Notes under the pieces: model-generated
The model's database searches: none
The model's input: only the letters and a program-made list of their open reading frames with translations
What the model was told of the DNA's origin: nothing
Program-made: the position numbers and the translations under genes
Assembly (NCBI GenBank): GCA_025923075.1
Contig: JAICGN010000013.1
Span: 1 to 58,314, forward strand
Direction: 5' to 3'
Length of the DNA: 58,314 bases
Origin: Chitinophagaceae bacterium
GTDB lineage: Bacteria > Bacteroidota > Bacteroidia > Chitinophagales > Chitinophagaceae
Shown: in pieces, positions 33,801 to 42,275 of the stretch
Layout: every line of letters starts with the position of its first letter
Position numbering within the stretch: the stretch's first letter is position 1

Positions 33801-35000
33801 ATGGTTATCAAACGTCGGGAATTTCTTCAGGTTGGTTCCTTTGCCACAGCATCGCTGATGGTTCCGAAATTTTTAAAAGCTTTTGAAGCAAAAAATATCG
33901 TGCCACCAGGAAACAAAGTGTTAGTGATACTTCAGCTCAGTGGTGGTAATGACGGGCTGAATACAGTTATTCCTTACCGCAATGATATCTATTATAGATC
34001 AAGACCAAAGCTTGGTATAGAAAAATCAAAAGTTTTATCATTAACTGATGAAGCTGGTTTGCACAGTGCATTGACCGGATTTAAAGAATTATATGATGAT
34101 GGCAGCCTCGGTATTATGAGTAGTGTCGGCTATCCGAATCCTGATCGTTCACATTTTCGCAGCATGGATATATGGCATACCGGTAGCGAAAGCAAAGAAT
34201 ATTGGACAACCGGTTGGCTGGGCCGTTATCTTGATGCCCAATGCAAAGGTTGCGATAAGCCCACTTATGCATTGGAGCTGGATGATACCTTAAGTCTTGC
34301 GATGAAAGGTGACGAAGCAAAGGCAATTGCAATGAAAGATCCGAAGCGTTTATTTGGCACAGCCAATCAACGTTTCTTTAAAGATGTGATGCAGCAACAT
34401 AAGGATGAGCCGGGTGAGCAGCCGGTGGATTATTTATATAAAACGCTGTCTGAAACAATTTCTTCTGCTGATTATATCTTTGAGAAAAGTAAGTCTCATC
34501 CATCAAAAGCCGAGTATCCAAAAACAGATCTTGGCCAAAATCTCAAAACGATTGCTTCATTGATCTTCTCTGACATCAATACAAAGGTTTATTATGTTTC
34601 TCATGGAAGTTTTGATACGCATATCAACCAGCAATTTCAACAGCAGAATTTATTTACACAAATGAATGATGCTGTCAGAGCTTTTACAAAAGATCTGAAA
34701 GACAATGGGCGATTTAATGATGTATTGTTGATGACTTTCTCAGAATTCGGAAGAAGGGTTTCGCAAAATGCAAGTGGTGGCACCGATCATGGTACCGCAA
34801 ACAATATGTTTCTAATTGGGGGTGGTATGAAGGAAAAAGGATTGATCAATCCGATGCCCGATCTTTCTGATCTTGACGAGGGTGACCTGAAATATAAAGT
34901 TGATTTTAAAAATGTATATGCAACTGTTTTGAAGAACTGGCTTGCGGCCGATGATATGGCGATCTTGAAAAAGAAGTATAAGTATTTGAAATTTGTTTGA
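33801..35000 (+). CDS. DUF1501 family protein with Tat-like signal
   Basis: The start at 33801 (MVIKRREFLQVGSFATASLM) is preferred over 33714, because the extra 29 codons cover a GC-rich palindrome. The 399-residue protein has a twin-arginine-like signal (KRREFLQ followed by a hydrophobic stretch). The DUF1501 sulfatase-like fold shows VILQLSGGNDGLNTVIPYRN, the GLHSALTGFKELYDDG region, GYPNPDRSHFRSMDIWHTGS, YVSHGSFDTHINQ and MTFSEFGRRVSQNASGGTDH followed by GTANNMFLIGGG. Conserved Asp/His residues suggest a metal-dependent hydrolase fold. It probably works with the adjacent DUF1800 protein; no reaction is known. Confidence 0.93.
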   Translation: MVIKRREFLQVGSFATASLMVPKFLKAFEAKNIVPPGNKVLVILQLSGGNDGLNTVIPYRNDIYYRSRPKLGIEKSKVLSLTDEAGLHSALTGFKELYDDGSLGIMSSVGYPNPDRSHFRSMDIWHTGSESKEYWTTGWLGRYLDAQCKGCDKPTYALELDDTLSLAMKGDEAKAIAMKDPKRLFGTANQRFFKDVMQQHKDEPGEQPVDYLYKTLSETISSADYIFEKSKSHPSKAEYPKTDLGQNLKTIASLIFSDINTKVYYVSHGSFDTHINQQFQQQNLFTQMNDAVRAFTKDLKDNGRFNDVLLMTFSEFGRRVSQNASGGTDHGTANNMFLIGGGMKEKGLINPMPDLSDLDEGDLKYKVDFKNVYATVLKNWLAADDMAILKKKYKYLKFV

Positions 35001-35013
35001 TATTGTTGAATAA

Positions 35014-35049
35014 AACAGAAGAGCCGGTACTGCAGCGGCTCTTCTGTTT
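35014..35049. terminator. bidirectional terminator between DUF1501 and OPT genes
   Basis: CAGAAGAGCCG (35016-35026) pairs perfectly with CGGCTCTTCTG (35036-35046), with A and T tracts outside the stem. It lies between convergent genes. Confidence 0.88.
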
Positions 35050-35060
35050 ATAAAGAAAAA

Positions 35061-37112
35061 TTAGACATTTTTCTTTTTTGAAATAGCAATTCGGTACAAC
35101 ACAAATCCCATAAAAGCAAAGAAGAGAGTTCCAAGAATAAAGTAACCTTCTTGTCCTAGCTCACCTGATAAATTGTGTTCAAGATTTATTGCATTCATGG
35201 TCGGCTCGAAAAAAACTGTAAGAATAGCTACGATCACTCCAAATAAAGCACCGCCTGCTACCAGGCCTGTAGCAAAGAGATTGCCTTTGCCAAGATCTTC
35301 TTCTTCAGGAGTAAGAATTACTTTCTTTCTCCTGTTCCTCATTTCAACTATTCCTTTTATGGCACCGCCAAGAAATATAGGCAGTGTTGTCGATAATGGA
35401 AGATATAAACCGACAGCAAATGAAAGCGATTTAACCCCGCATAGTTCAAGTGTTACAGCAATAAAAAATCCAACCAACACAAATTGCCAGTCAAGATTAA
35501 ATGAAAGAATGCCTTTGATCAAAGTTGCCATTAATGTTCCCTGCGGAGCAGGATAAGTATTTGTTCCAATGGCATGTTCAATACCATTTGCCACCATAAC
35601 AGAAGTAGGAGTATCAAGAATTTTCACCGTAAAGCCAATTGCTAATGAAGAAACTACAGCGCCGATAAACAGAGCTATCTGCTGGTATTTAGGAGTGGCG
35701 CCTACAATATATCCAGTTTTCAGATCCTGTGAAGTGGCTCCGGCATTGGCAGCAGCAATACAGATCATTCCGCCAACGACAAGTGCCATAGGTTCAAAAA
35801 ATCTTCCTGTCCATCCGACTGCAATAAAGATCAGGCATGTGCCCATCAATGTGGCAATGGTCATACCACTGATTGGATTGTTTGAAGAGCCGATCAATCC
35901 CACAATGCGTGAAGACACCGTTACGAAGAAGGCACCGAAAATAATTACAAGTAATCCTAATAACAATTTGCTTCCAATTGAATCACCGGGAACATTGGGC
36001 ATTAATGTCATGATAAGGATAAGAGCCAGACTTCCCAATCCAACAATTTTTATTGACAGGTCACGGTCTGTTCTTTTTATTGACTGTTTTTCAGAAATGC
36101 CATCTTTTTTTATGGAACCGATACTTCCTTTGAAAGATGCAATAATGGTAGGTATTGTTCTAATCAACGTGATCAAACCACCGGCTGCCACAGCACCGGC
36201 ACCAATCTGTCTTATATATGCTCTGTAAATAGCATCAGACCAATTAGTGAAATTCTGCGTTACTGGGTCCCAACCAAAGGACCCTCCTGCTTTAGTTGTA
36301 TCAGCCAGGTAACCGACCTTTACCAATTGAGTTGCGATAACGTTTGCATCGATTAGAGAAGCAAGTAATGGAATTAATACCAACCATGCCAAAACTCCAC
36401 CAGCCACAAGCACACCAGCAATTCGAGGACCTATAATATAACCGACACCCAAATATTCAGGAGTGATTTCACCACTAACTCTTGCAGATGGGAAAAATTT
36501 TTGTGCCTGCTTTGTCATGAATGCAGGTGTTTCGGCAATTACATGAAATACTTTTTGTAGTAACGCGTACATCATAGCAAACCCAAGTCCAAGGAATGCT
36601 GTTTTTGCAAACTCGCCACCTTTTTCTCCGGCTTTCAGCACAGAGGCACAGGCAGTTCCTTCAGGATAAGGCAAAACGCCATGTTCTCTTACTATTAATG
36701 AGCGACGAAGTGGTATCATCATTAAAGTGCCTAGTATGCCTCCGAAAATAGCCAGGGTAAGAATGGTGAAATAATTAAAAAAATTGGCGCTGGCCGGGTC
36801 ACTTAGAAACAGAAAGCCAGGAAGAGTGAATACAACCCCGGCAGCAATGCTTTCGCCGGCAGAGCCGGTCGTTTGAATAATATTATTTTCAAGGATAGTT
36901 GTACGAAGAAATAATTTACTAAGTGCAATAGCCATTACTGCAATCGGAATGGAAGCTGAAACAGTCAGACCAGCTTTTAACGCGAGATAAACAGTTGCTG
37001 CGCCAAAAACAATTCCGAAAGCGGCACCGGTTAAAACAGATTTAATTGTGAATTCCGCCATATTTGTTTCAGGAGAAACAAATGGCTTAAAGGAAGATTG
37101 CTGATCAGCCAT
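35061..37112 (-). CDS. OPT family oligopeptide transporter
   Basis: The 683-residue protein has about 15 hydrophobic segments. The family is recognised from AEFTIKSVLTGAAFGIVFGA (N-terminus), TTILENNIIQTTGSAGESIA, LPYPEGTACASVLKAGEKG and EYLGVGYIIGPRIAGVLVAG. Conserved later blocks include NPISGMTIATLMGTCLIFIA and TSQDLKTGYIVGATPKYQQI. OPT proteins import peptides or metal chelates using the proton gradient. The gene lies directly upstream (transcriptionally) of nothing in this window, but downstream of two POT genes on the same strand, giving three peptide-transport genes in a row. A repeat-filled spacer of about 145 bp separates it from the first POT. Confidence 0.93.
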   Translation of the reverse strand: MADQQSSFKPFVSPETNMAEFTIKSVLTGAAFGIVFGAATVYLALKAGLTVSASIPIAVMAIALSKLFLRTTILENNIIQTTGSAGESIAAGVVFTLPGFLFLSDPASANFFNYFTILTLAIFGGILGTLMMIPLRRSLIVREHGVLPYPEGTACASVLKAGEKGGEFAKTAFLGLGFAMMYALLQKVFHVIAETPAFMTKQAQKFFPSARVSGEITPEYLGVGYIIGPRIAGVLVAGGVLAWLVLIPLLASLIDANVIATQLVKVGYLADTTKAGGSFGWDPVTQNFTNWSDAIYRAYIRQIGAGAVAAGGLITLIRTIPTIIASFKGSIGSIKKDGISEKQSIKRTDRDLSIKIVGLGSLALILIMTLMPNVPGDSIGSKLLLGLLVIIFGAFFVTVSSRIVGLIGSSNNPISGMTIATLMGTCLIFIAVGWTGRFFEPMALVVGGMICIAAANAGATSQDLKTGYIVGATPKYQQIALFIGAVVSSLAIGFTVKILDTPTSVMVANGIEHAIGTNTYPAPQGTLMATLIKGILSFNLDWQFVLVGFFIAVTLELCGVKSLSFAVGLYLPLSTTLPIFLGGAIKGIVEMRNRRKKVILTPEEEDLGKGNLFATGLVAGGALFGVIVAILTVFFEPTMNAINLEHNLSGELGQEGYFILGTLFFAFMGFVLYRIAISKKKNV

Positions 37113-37151
37113 AGCAGTTGGTTTAGTTATGGGAAGATAGCAAAAGAAGTC

Positions 37152-37254
37152 CGGAGTCCGTAGTCTATAGGCAAGAGTCGGTAATCAGAGGATGAAAAGA
37201 AAAATTTATTAAAAGTAAGTCGGACTAATGACTATGAACTAACGACTCCCGACT
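37152..37254. repeat. GTCGG/CCGAC-type dispersed repeat between OPT and POT genes
   Basis: AGTCGG (37218-37223) and CCGACT (37249-37254) bracket ACTAA/AACTAACGACT-like steps. The neighbouring segment 37148-37187 carries AGTCCGGAGTCCG and AGAGTCGGTAATCAGAGG motifs of the same style. It looks like an interspersed element rather than a terminator, because no T-run follows on either strand. Confidence 0.5.
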
Positions 37255-37257
37255 GAA

Positions 37258-38904
37258 TTATGTCACTCCTTTTTCTTTCATAATGCGGTTGAGCCATTTT
37301 AACATTGCAAAGCATACACCTGCTGCTGCCATCAGCAAAATAAAATTGAGCCAGAAAAAATTTGCCTTATGGTCATAACCATCCCACATAGTAGCCAGGA
37401 CTCCTGAAAGTTTATTACCAATAGAAGTAGAGAGAAACCATCCACCCATCATCAGTGAAGTGATTCGTACCGGGCTTAATTTAGAAACGATCGAAAGTCC
37501 CATCGGACTGAGGCATAATTCACCGATTGTAATAACACCATAACTGGCAATCAACCAAAGCATATTTGCTTTTTCAGTCCCATTATTGCTTGCATATACA
37601 GCGCCTACCATTACCAGTGCAGACAATCCCGAAATAAATAGTCCGAACGCAATCTTTGTAGCCGTAGATGGTTCACGGTTTTTTCTTCTTAGCCATGAAA
37701 AAAAAGCAATGATAAGTGGAGTAAGTAAAATCACCCAACCCGGATTAATCGATTGACTAAGATTGGTCGCCCACAGACTTACTGTATTTCCTTCTGGCGG
37801 CTTCTTTTCATCGGGTACATTTTTAAAATAGGGAGGGTAGTTAAATTCCTTTACCACTTTGCCATCTTCTTTTTGCAAGCGGAACTGTTCATCATATTTT
37901 GCAACTGAATCTTTTTTGTAAGCGACAGTTTGCGCAAGTTTTACGCCATTGAAGACTTTTTCGGTGACCCCAGATACTTCACGATTGGTGTAGCGATCGG
38001 CCCAGGTAGTAAGTGCAGAACCATTTTGTTTGAACACCGCCCAAAATAAAATGACCACCGCAAAAATTGCCAGCAAGGCTGCTATAGGTCTTTTTTCATC
38101 CTTATCCGCCGACACATAAATGGATGTATAAAAATAAATAACCGGTACGCAGGCAAAGATGAACGCATCGGTTGACTGGGAACCTACAAGTGGATGACCA
38201 AGTAATTTCACCGGTGCAATCCATCCAATAACTCCGGCAATAATGGAGGGCAACAGGATTAATAAAGTGATTTTTGTGAATGACATATCACCTTCTTTCA
38301 CTCCTTTCTTTATATCGTAAGCAGCATAATGTTTTGTACCTGCCAGGAAAACAATGACGCCAATAAACATGCCGACACCTGCAGCAGCAAATGCATAAGC
38401 CCATCCGTAAATGATATACAATGCAGCGCCAAAAAAATTACAAATAAAAGCGCCGACATTAATACCCATATAGAAAATGTTATATCCTTCATCTTTCTGA
38501 TGTATATGCTGCGGCGTGGTATATACATTGCCCAGAAGAGTGGAAATATTCGGTTTAAAAAAACCATTGCCGACTATCACCAGGGTCATAGCAATGTAGA
38601 GCGCTGTAAGATTATGAACCCCCATCAACAGGTAACCAATGCCCATCATAATTCCTCCAATAATGATTGATTTTCTGTAGCCGAAATAGCGATCGGCAAG
38701 CAGGCCACCTAAAAAGGGAGTGAGAAATACAAGGCCAATAAAAGTTCCGTAGAGGTCAGCCGACTCGGCTTCGGTCATAGCAAAACCCTCTTTTACATCT
38801 TTTAAATAAAGAGTAAAGATGCCAATCATCAGGTAATAGCCAAATCGCTCCCACATTTCAGAAAAGAAAAGAAAGGGTAATGCTTTTGGATGTTTCTTCC
38901 ACAT
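37258..38904 (-). CDS. POT-family peptide MFS transporter (copy 1)
   Basis: The 548-residue protein has about 14 helices. It carries the POT signature ExxERFxYY in EMWERFGYYLMIGIFTLYL. Further POT blocks are TPFLGGLLADRYFGYRKSII, GNGFFKPNISTLLGNVY, YNIFYMGINVGAFICNFFGA and GELCLSPMGLSIVSKLSPVR. POT proteins use the proton gradient to import di- and tripeptides. A hydrophilic insert of about 70 residues lies between helices at about 310-385. It is a close paralogue of the next gene, with the same insert position; the duplication is probably old given the divergence. Confidence 0.95.
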   Translation of the reverse strand: MWKKHPKALPFLFFSEMWERFGYYLMIGIFTLYLKDVKEGFAMTEAESADLYGTFIGLVFLTPFLGGLLADRYFGYRKSIIIGGIMMGIGYLLMGVHNLTALYIAMTLVIVGNGFFKPNISTLLGNVYTTPQHIHQKDEGYNIFYMGINVGAFICNFFGAALYIIYGWAYAFAAAGVGMFIGVIVFLAGTKHYAAYDIKKGVKEGDMSFTKITLLILLPSIIAGVIGWIAPVKLLGHPLVGSQSTDAFIFACVPVIYFYTSIYVSADKDEKRPIAALLAIFAVVILFWAVFKQNGSALTTWADRYTNREVSGVTEKVFNGVKLAQTVAYKKDSVAKYDEQFRLQKEDGKVVKEFNYPPYFKNVPDEKKPPEGNTVSLWATNLSQSINPGWVILLTPLIIAFFSWLRRKNREPSTATKIAFGLFISGLSALVMVGAVYASNNGTEKANMLWLIASYGVITIGELCLSPMGLSIVSKLSPVRITSLMMGGWFLSTSIGNKLSGVLATMWDGYDHKANFFWLNFILLMAAAGVCFAMLKWLNRIMKEKGVT

Positions 38905-38998
38905 GACAGATCATTTAAAAAGGAAAGATAAAGAAACAGATATTAGTAAATAAGAAGATCGCTCGCCAGGCCACCTTCATTTAATATTTTATAAAGGA

Positions 38999-40648
38999 TC
39001 AGGCAGAGCCTGTTTTTTCTCTTGTTATTTGTTCCAGCGATTTTATTTTGGAAAATATCAATAACCCGCCAAGTATCGCCGCAATAGTAATGATGCCAAA
39101 GAAAACTTTCTTATCGGGTATCTTATCCCAGAAGCTGGCCATTACCCCCGCTACTTTACCTCCTAATGATGTTGATAAGAACCATCCACCCATCATTAAC
39201 GCGGTCAATCTCGGTGGTGATAGTTTAGAAACAAATGATAAACCAATCGGACTTAAACATATCTCACTAATTGTAAATACTCCGTATGTCAGGAACAACC
39301 ACACGGACGAAGCTTTATGAGTATAAATGCTGGGAACCGACATGACGGCAAACACCATCACTAATGCACTGAGACCTGAAATGATCAAAGCCCACGCAAA
39401 TTTCCTGGCAGTAGAAACAGGTTTGCCTCGCCTGGCCATATATGCAAAAAACATGATTAGTAGAGGTGTAAATGCAACAATAAAGAATGGATTAATTGAT
39501 TGAAAGAGTTCAGTATTTCCAACTTTAGCAACACCATTTGACGGCCAATCGTCTTTTGGCATGTTCACAAAATAGGGGTCAGCCGCCATCGATTTTACCG
39601 GATTCCCTGCGGTGTCCGTAACAACTCGCATGTATTGGTCCATACTGTCTGTCACTCGTAGTTCGGTAGTTAGATTTTGAAGGGTATATACTGCATCAGC
39701 CGGCTTTTCCATAAACTTTGGAATCGATCTGTCAGTATGTGATTCGGCCCAGATCGTTAAACCCGTAGAATTCTGATTATAAATTGTCCAGAAGATGATT
39801 GAGATGGCGAATATGAATAATAATGCTCCAATTCCTTTTTTGTCTTCCGCACTTCCTTTTCGCCACAAGTTGGTGTAGAAATAAATAACGGGTACACATG
39901 CCAGGACAAATGCATCATTAGAGTCAGAGCCCATCAAATTTCCTGGGATCAGCCAACCTATTATACCAAAGATTATCATGGGTAAAAACACAGAGCTTAG
40001 AATTCTGGAAAGCGGCATATCACCACCCTGCATTGGTTTTTTTACATCATATTGTTTTACATGTTTAAGATTAAATGCCAACCAGATCAGGCCAATTATT
40101 AAACCGATTCCAGCTGCTGAGAAGGCTGCGCCCCAACCGATTCTATTCCTTAAGATAGCAGCGGCAAAATTGCATATCAATGCCCCGATATTAATGCCCA
40201 TATAAAAGATATTATATGCATTATCCTTTAATGGTCTCAGTTCTTCAGTATTATACATATTTCCCAACAGGGTCGAAATATTCGGTTTGAAAAAACCATT
40301 ACCGATAATAATACAGCCTAAGCCAATATACATAGCAAGATCATCGGGCAGTGCTAACAAAAGGTAACCAGCAGCCATCAACGAACCTCCCAGAAAGATA
40401 GATTTTATGTAACCAAGATATCTGTCCGCGATAAGCCCGCCAATAAAAGGGGTTAGATAGACCAGGGCAATAAAAGTTCCAACGATATCTGCTCCCATTG
40501 CTCGTGGCATATCCTTTCCTGTGTCGCTTATTAAATACAGCAATAAAATGCCCACCATCAGGTAATACCCGAACCTTTCCCACATTTCTGTAAAAAAAAG
40601 AACCATCAATCCTTTCGGGTGTTTGCCAGTTTTTGCGGCTTGATTCAT
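38999..40648 (-). CDS. POT-family peptide MFS transporter (copy 2)
   Basis: The 549-residue protein has EMWERFGYYLMVGILLLYL, TPFIGGLIADRYLGYIKSIF, GNGFFKPNISTLLGNMYNTE, YNIFYMGINIGALICNFAAA and SEICLSPIGLSFVSKLSPPR. The topology and the extramembrane insert match those of the neighbouring copy. It is the upstream member of the pair and lies 94 bp from it, with no terminator visible between them, so they are probably co-transcribed. Substrate differences cannot be judged from the sequence. Confidence 0.95.
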   Translation of the reverse strand: MNQAAKTGKHPKGLMVLFFTEMWERFGYYLMVGILLLYLISDTGKDMPRAMGADIVGTFIALVYLTPFIGGLIADRYLGYIKSIFLGGSLMAAGYLLLALPDDLAMYIGLGCIIIGNGFFKPNISTLLGNMYNTEELRPLKDNAYNIFYMGINIGALICNFAAAILRNRIGWGAAFSAAGIGLIIGLIWLAFNLKHVKQYDVKKPMQGGDMPLSRILSSVFLPMIIFGIIGWLIPGNLMGSDSNDAFVLACVPVIYFYTNLWRKGSAEDKKGIGALLFIFAISIIFWTIYNQNSTGLTIWAESHTDRSIPKFMEKPADAVYTLQNLTTELRVTDSMDQYMRVVTDTAGNPVKSMAADPYFVNMPKDDWPSNGVAKVGNTELFQSINPFFIVAFTPLLIMFFAYMARRGKPVSTARKFAWALIISGLSALVMVFAVMSVPSIYTHKASSVWLFLTYGVFTISEICLSPIGLSFVSKLSPPRLTALMMGGWFLSTSLGGKVAGVMASFWDKIPDKKVFFGIITIAAILGGLLIFSKIKSLEQITREKTGSA

Positions 40649-40790
40649 ACAATCGTTTTTTATTGACTAAGCAGAGTTGGTGAAAATATATTAGACCAAA
40701 ATAAAGAAAATCTTTCACTAAGTAATTTTTCATACATGGTTTAAGTTTCTTGCCCGATATTCGCAATGCTTTTAAAAACCAGCATCCCTT

Positions 40791-42071
40791 ATGCGAATCC
40801 TCTTACTTGGCGCTGGCGGTCGTGAACATGCTTTTGCGTGGAAAATTTCTCAAAGTCCTCTTTGCGAGAAACTTTTTATAGCTCCTGGTAATGCCGGCAC
40901 TTCGCAGCATGGTATTAATTTGAATTTTGGTGTGAATGATTTCGATGCTATAAAAAAATGTTGCATTGATGAAAAGATCGACCTCGTACTGGTAGGCCCT
41001 GAAGAACCTTTAGTAAAGGGAATAACAGATTTTTTGATCGGTGATCCACAATTGAACGATCTTGATATTATCGGTCCGTCAAAAAATGGTGCCCAGCTCG
41101 AAGGCAGTAAGGCTTTTGCCAAAGCTTTTATGAAAAAATATCAAGTTCCAACTGCTGCTTACGGTGAATTTACCCTGGAAAATTATAGAGATGGAGTAGA
41201 CTATATAAATAAACATGGTTTACCAGTCGTATTAAAAGCAGATGGCTTAGCAGCCGGCAAAGGTGTTGTGATTTGTGAAAACTATATTGAGGCATTGGCC
41301 GAGTTTGAGTTAATGATCCAACGTGCAAAATTTGGCGATGCAAGCAAGAAAGTTGTGATAGAAGAATTTTTGCAGGGCATTGAACTTTCAGTTTTTGTTT
41401 TAACTGACGGTAAAAATTATGTATTGCTGCCCGAAGCAAAAGATTATAAAAGAGTTGGTGAAGAAGACACGGGGCCAAACACGGGTGGTATGGGAGCAGT
41501 CAGCCCAGTACCCTTTGCCGATGAAGTTTTTTTAAAAAATGTAGAAGAAAAAGTTATTAAACCAACTATCGAAGGATTGAAAGCGGAAGGTCTCGAATAC
41601 CGCGGCTTTATTTTCTTTGGATTAATAAAAGTTGGTGATGATCCTTACGTCATCGAATACAATTGCCGAATGGGTGATCCTGAAACAGAAGTAGTGATAC
41701 CACGATTGAAAAATGATTTTCTTGAAATGTTAGTGGCGGCATCCAGGCAGGAGCTTCATAAAATAAAAATTGAAGAAGACCAACGTTTTGCCTGTACGGT
41801 GATGGCGGTTAGTGGCGGATATCCAGGCGACTATGAAAAGGGCTACGTCATTCATGGCATTGATAAGGTTGATACAAGCCAAAGTATTTTATTTCATGCA
41901 GGCACTGCTTCGCAGGACGAAAAAACGATAACGAATGGCGGCAGGGTGCTATGCATCACATCTTTCGGTAATTCAATTTTTGAGGCCGTGGAAACTTCAA
42001 AAGAAGCATTGCAGCATATTTCTTTTACCGGCATGTCTTACAGACGGGATATTGGTTATGAGTTTGAATAA
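40791..42071 (+). CDS. purD: phosphoribosylamine-glycine ligase (GAR synthetase)
   Basis: The 426-residue enzyme performs the second step of purine synthesis, joining glycine to 5-phosphoribosylamine with ATP. It has the N-terminal domain with MRILLLGAGGREHAFAWKIS, then LVLVGPEEPLVKG. The ATP-grasp core reads PVVLKADGLAAGKGVVICE, VVIEEFLQGIELSVFVLTDG, DTGPNTGGMGAVSPVPFAD and YVIEYNCRMGDPETEVV, and the C-terminal domain includes CTVMAVSGGYPGDYEKGYVI. It is complete. It is divergent from the POT pair, and no other pur gene is nearby. Confidence 0.98.
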   Translation: MRILLLGAGGREHAFAWKISQSPLCEKLFIAPGNAGTSQHGINLNFGVNDFDAIKKCCIDEKIDLVLVGPEEPLVKGITDFLIGDPQLNDLDIIGPSKNGAQLEGSKAFAKAFMKKYQVPTAAYGEFTLENYRDGVDYINKHGLPVVLKADGLAAGKGVVICENYIEALAEFELMIQRAKFGDASKKVVIEEFLQGIELSVFVLTDGKNYVLLPEAKDYKRVGEEDTGPNTGGMGAVSPVPFADEVFLKNVEEKVIKPTIEGLKAEGLEYRGFIFFGLIKVGDDPYVIEYNCRMGDPETEVVIPRLKNDFLEMLVAASRQELHKIKIEEDQRFACTVMAVSGGYPGDYEKGYVIHGIDKVDTSQSILFHAGTASQDEKTITNGGRVLCITSFGNSIFEAVETSKEALQHISFTGMSYRRDIGYEFE

Positions 42072-42118
42072 GATGATTTGGTAACCAGCATCAGTAATTC
42101 TTATCATCGTCTGTTGCG

Positions 42119-42148
42119 TCGCACTCTTGTACCGCAACAATTCTTTTC
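42119..42148 (-). repeat. dispersed 30-bp element, copy 2
   Basis: It matches 27944-27973 at 26 of 30 positions in the same orientation. A TGCGACGCAAC core continues outward at 42113-42123 on the minus strand, shared with 21447-21457. Confidence 0.6.
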
Positions 42149-42156
42149 GGCTTTTT

Positions 42157-42220
42157 CGTGAGTTGTCAGACGTGAATCGGGAGGAAGAACAGTCTCCCGT
42201 CTGACGATTCGTGTCTCACG
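42157..42220. repeat. 64-bp near-palindrome between purD and the tryptophan dioxygenase gene
   Basis: The outer arms CGTGAG (42157-42162) and CTCACG (42215-42220) and the inner arms CGGGAG (42178-42183) and CTCCCG (42194-42199) are complementary. The middle arms contain GTCAGACG and GTCTGACG motifs in rearranged order. A similar GTGAATC/GTCAGACGG/ATTCACG cluster lies at 46108-46165. Confidence 0.65.
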
Positions 42221-42224
42221 ACAT

Positions 42225-42245
42225 TTGACCATTGACCATTGACCA
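42225..42245. repeat. three tandem TTGACCA units
   Basis: Three exact 7-bp units are followed by TTCACAATT. The middle unit supplies a TTG at the right distance for the promoter of the next gene. Confidence 0.8.
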
Positions 42246-42261
42246 TTCACAATTACATTTG
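42232..42261 (+). promoter_or_regulatory. repeat-derived promoter of the tryptophan dioxygenase gene
   Basis: TTG (42232-42234), a 19-nt spacer and TACATTTG (42254-42261) match the Bacteroidota promoter consensus. The ATG follows at 42276, so the leader is very short (about 8-10 nt). Confidence 0.6.
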
Positions 42262-42275
42262 CACAAACACGCTCT

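Noticed and set aside
35569-36228. 219-codon frame antisense to the OPT transporter
   Set aside because: It is opposite a conserved transporter; such long antisense frames arise from hydrophobic codon bias.
42225-42245. CRISPR array
   Set aside because: Three 7-bp units without spacers; there are no cas genes.
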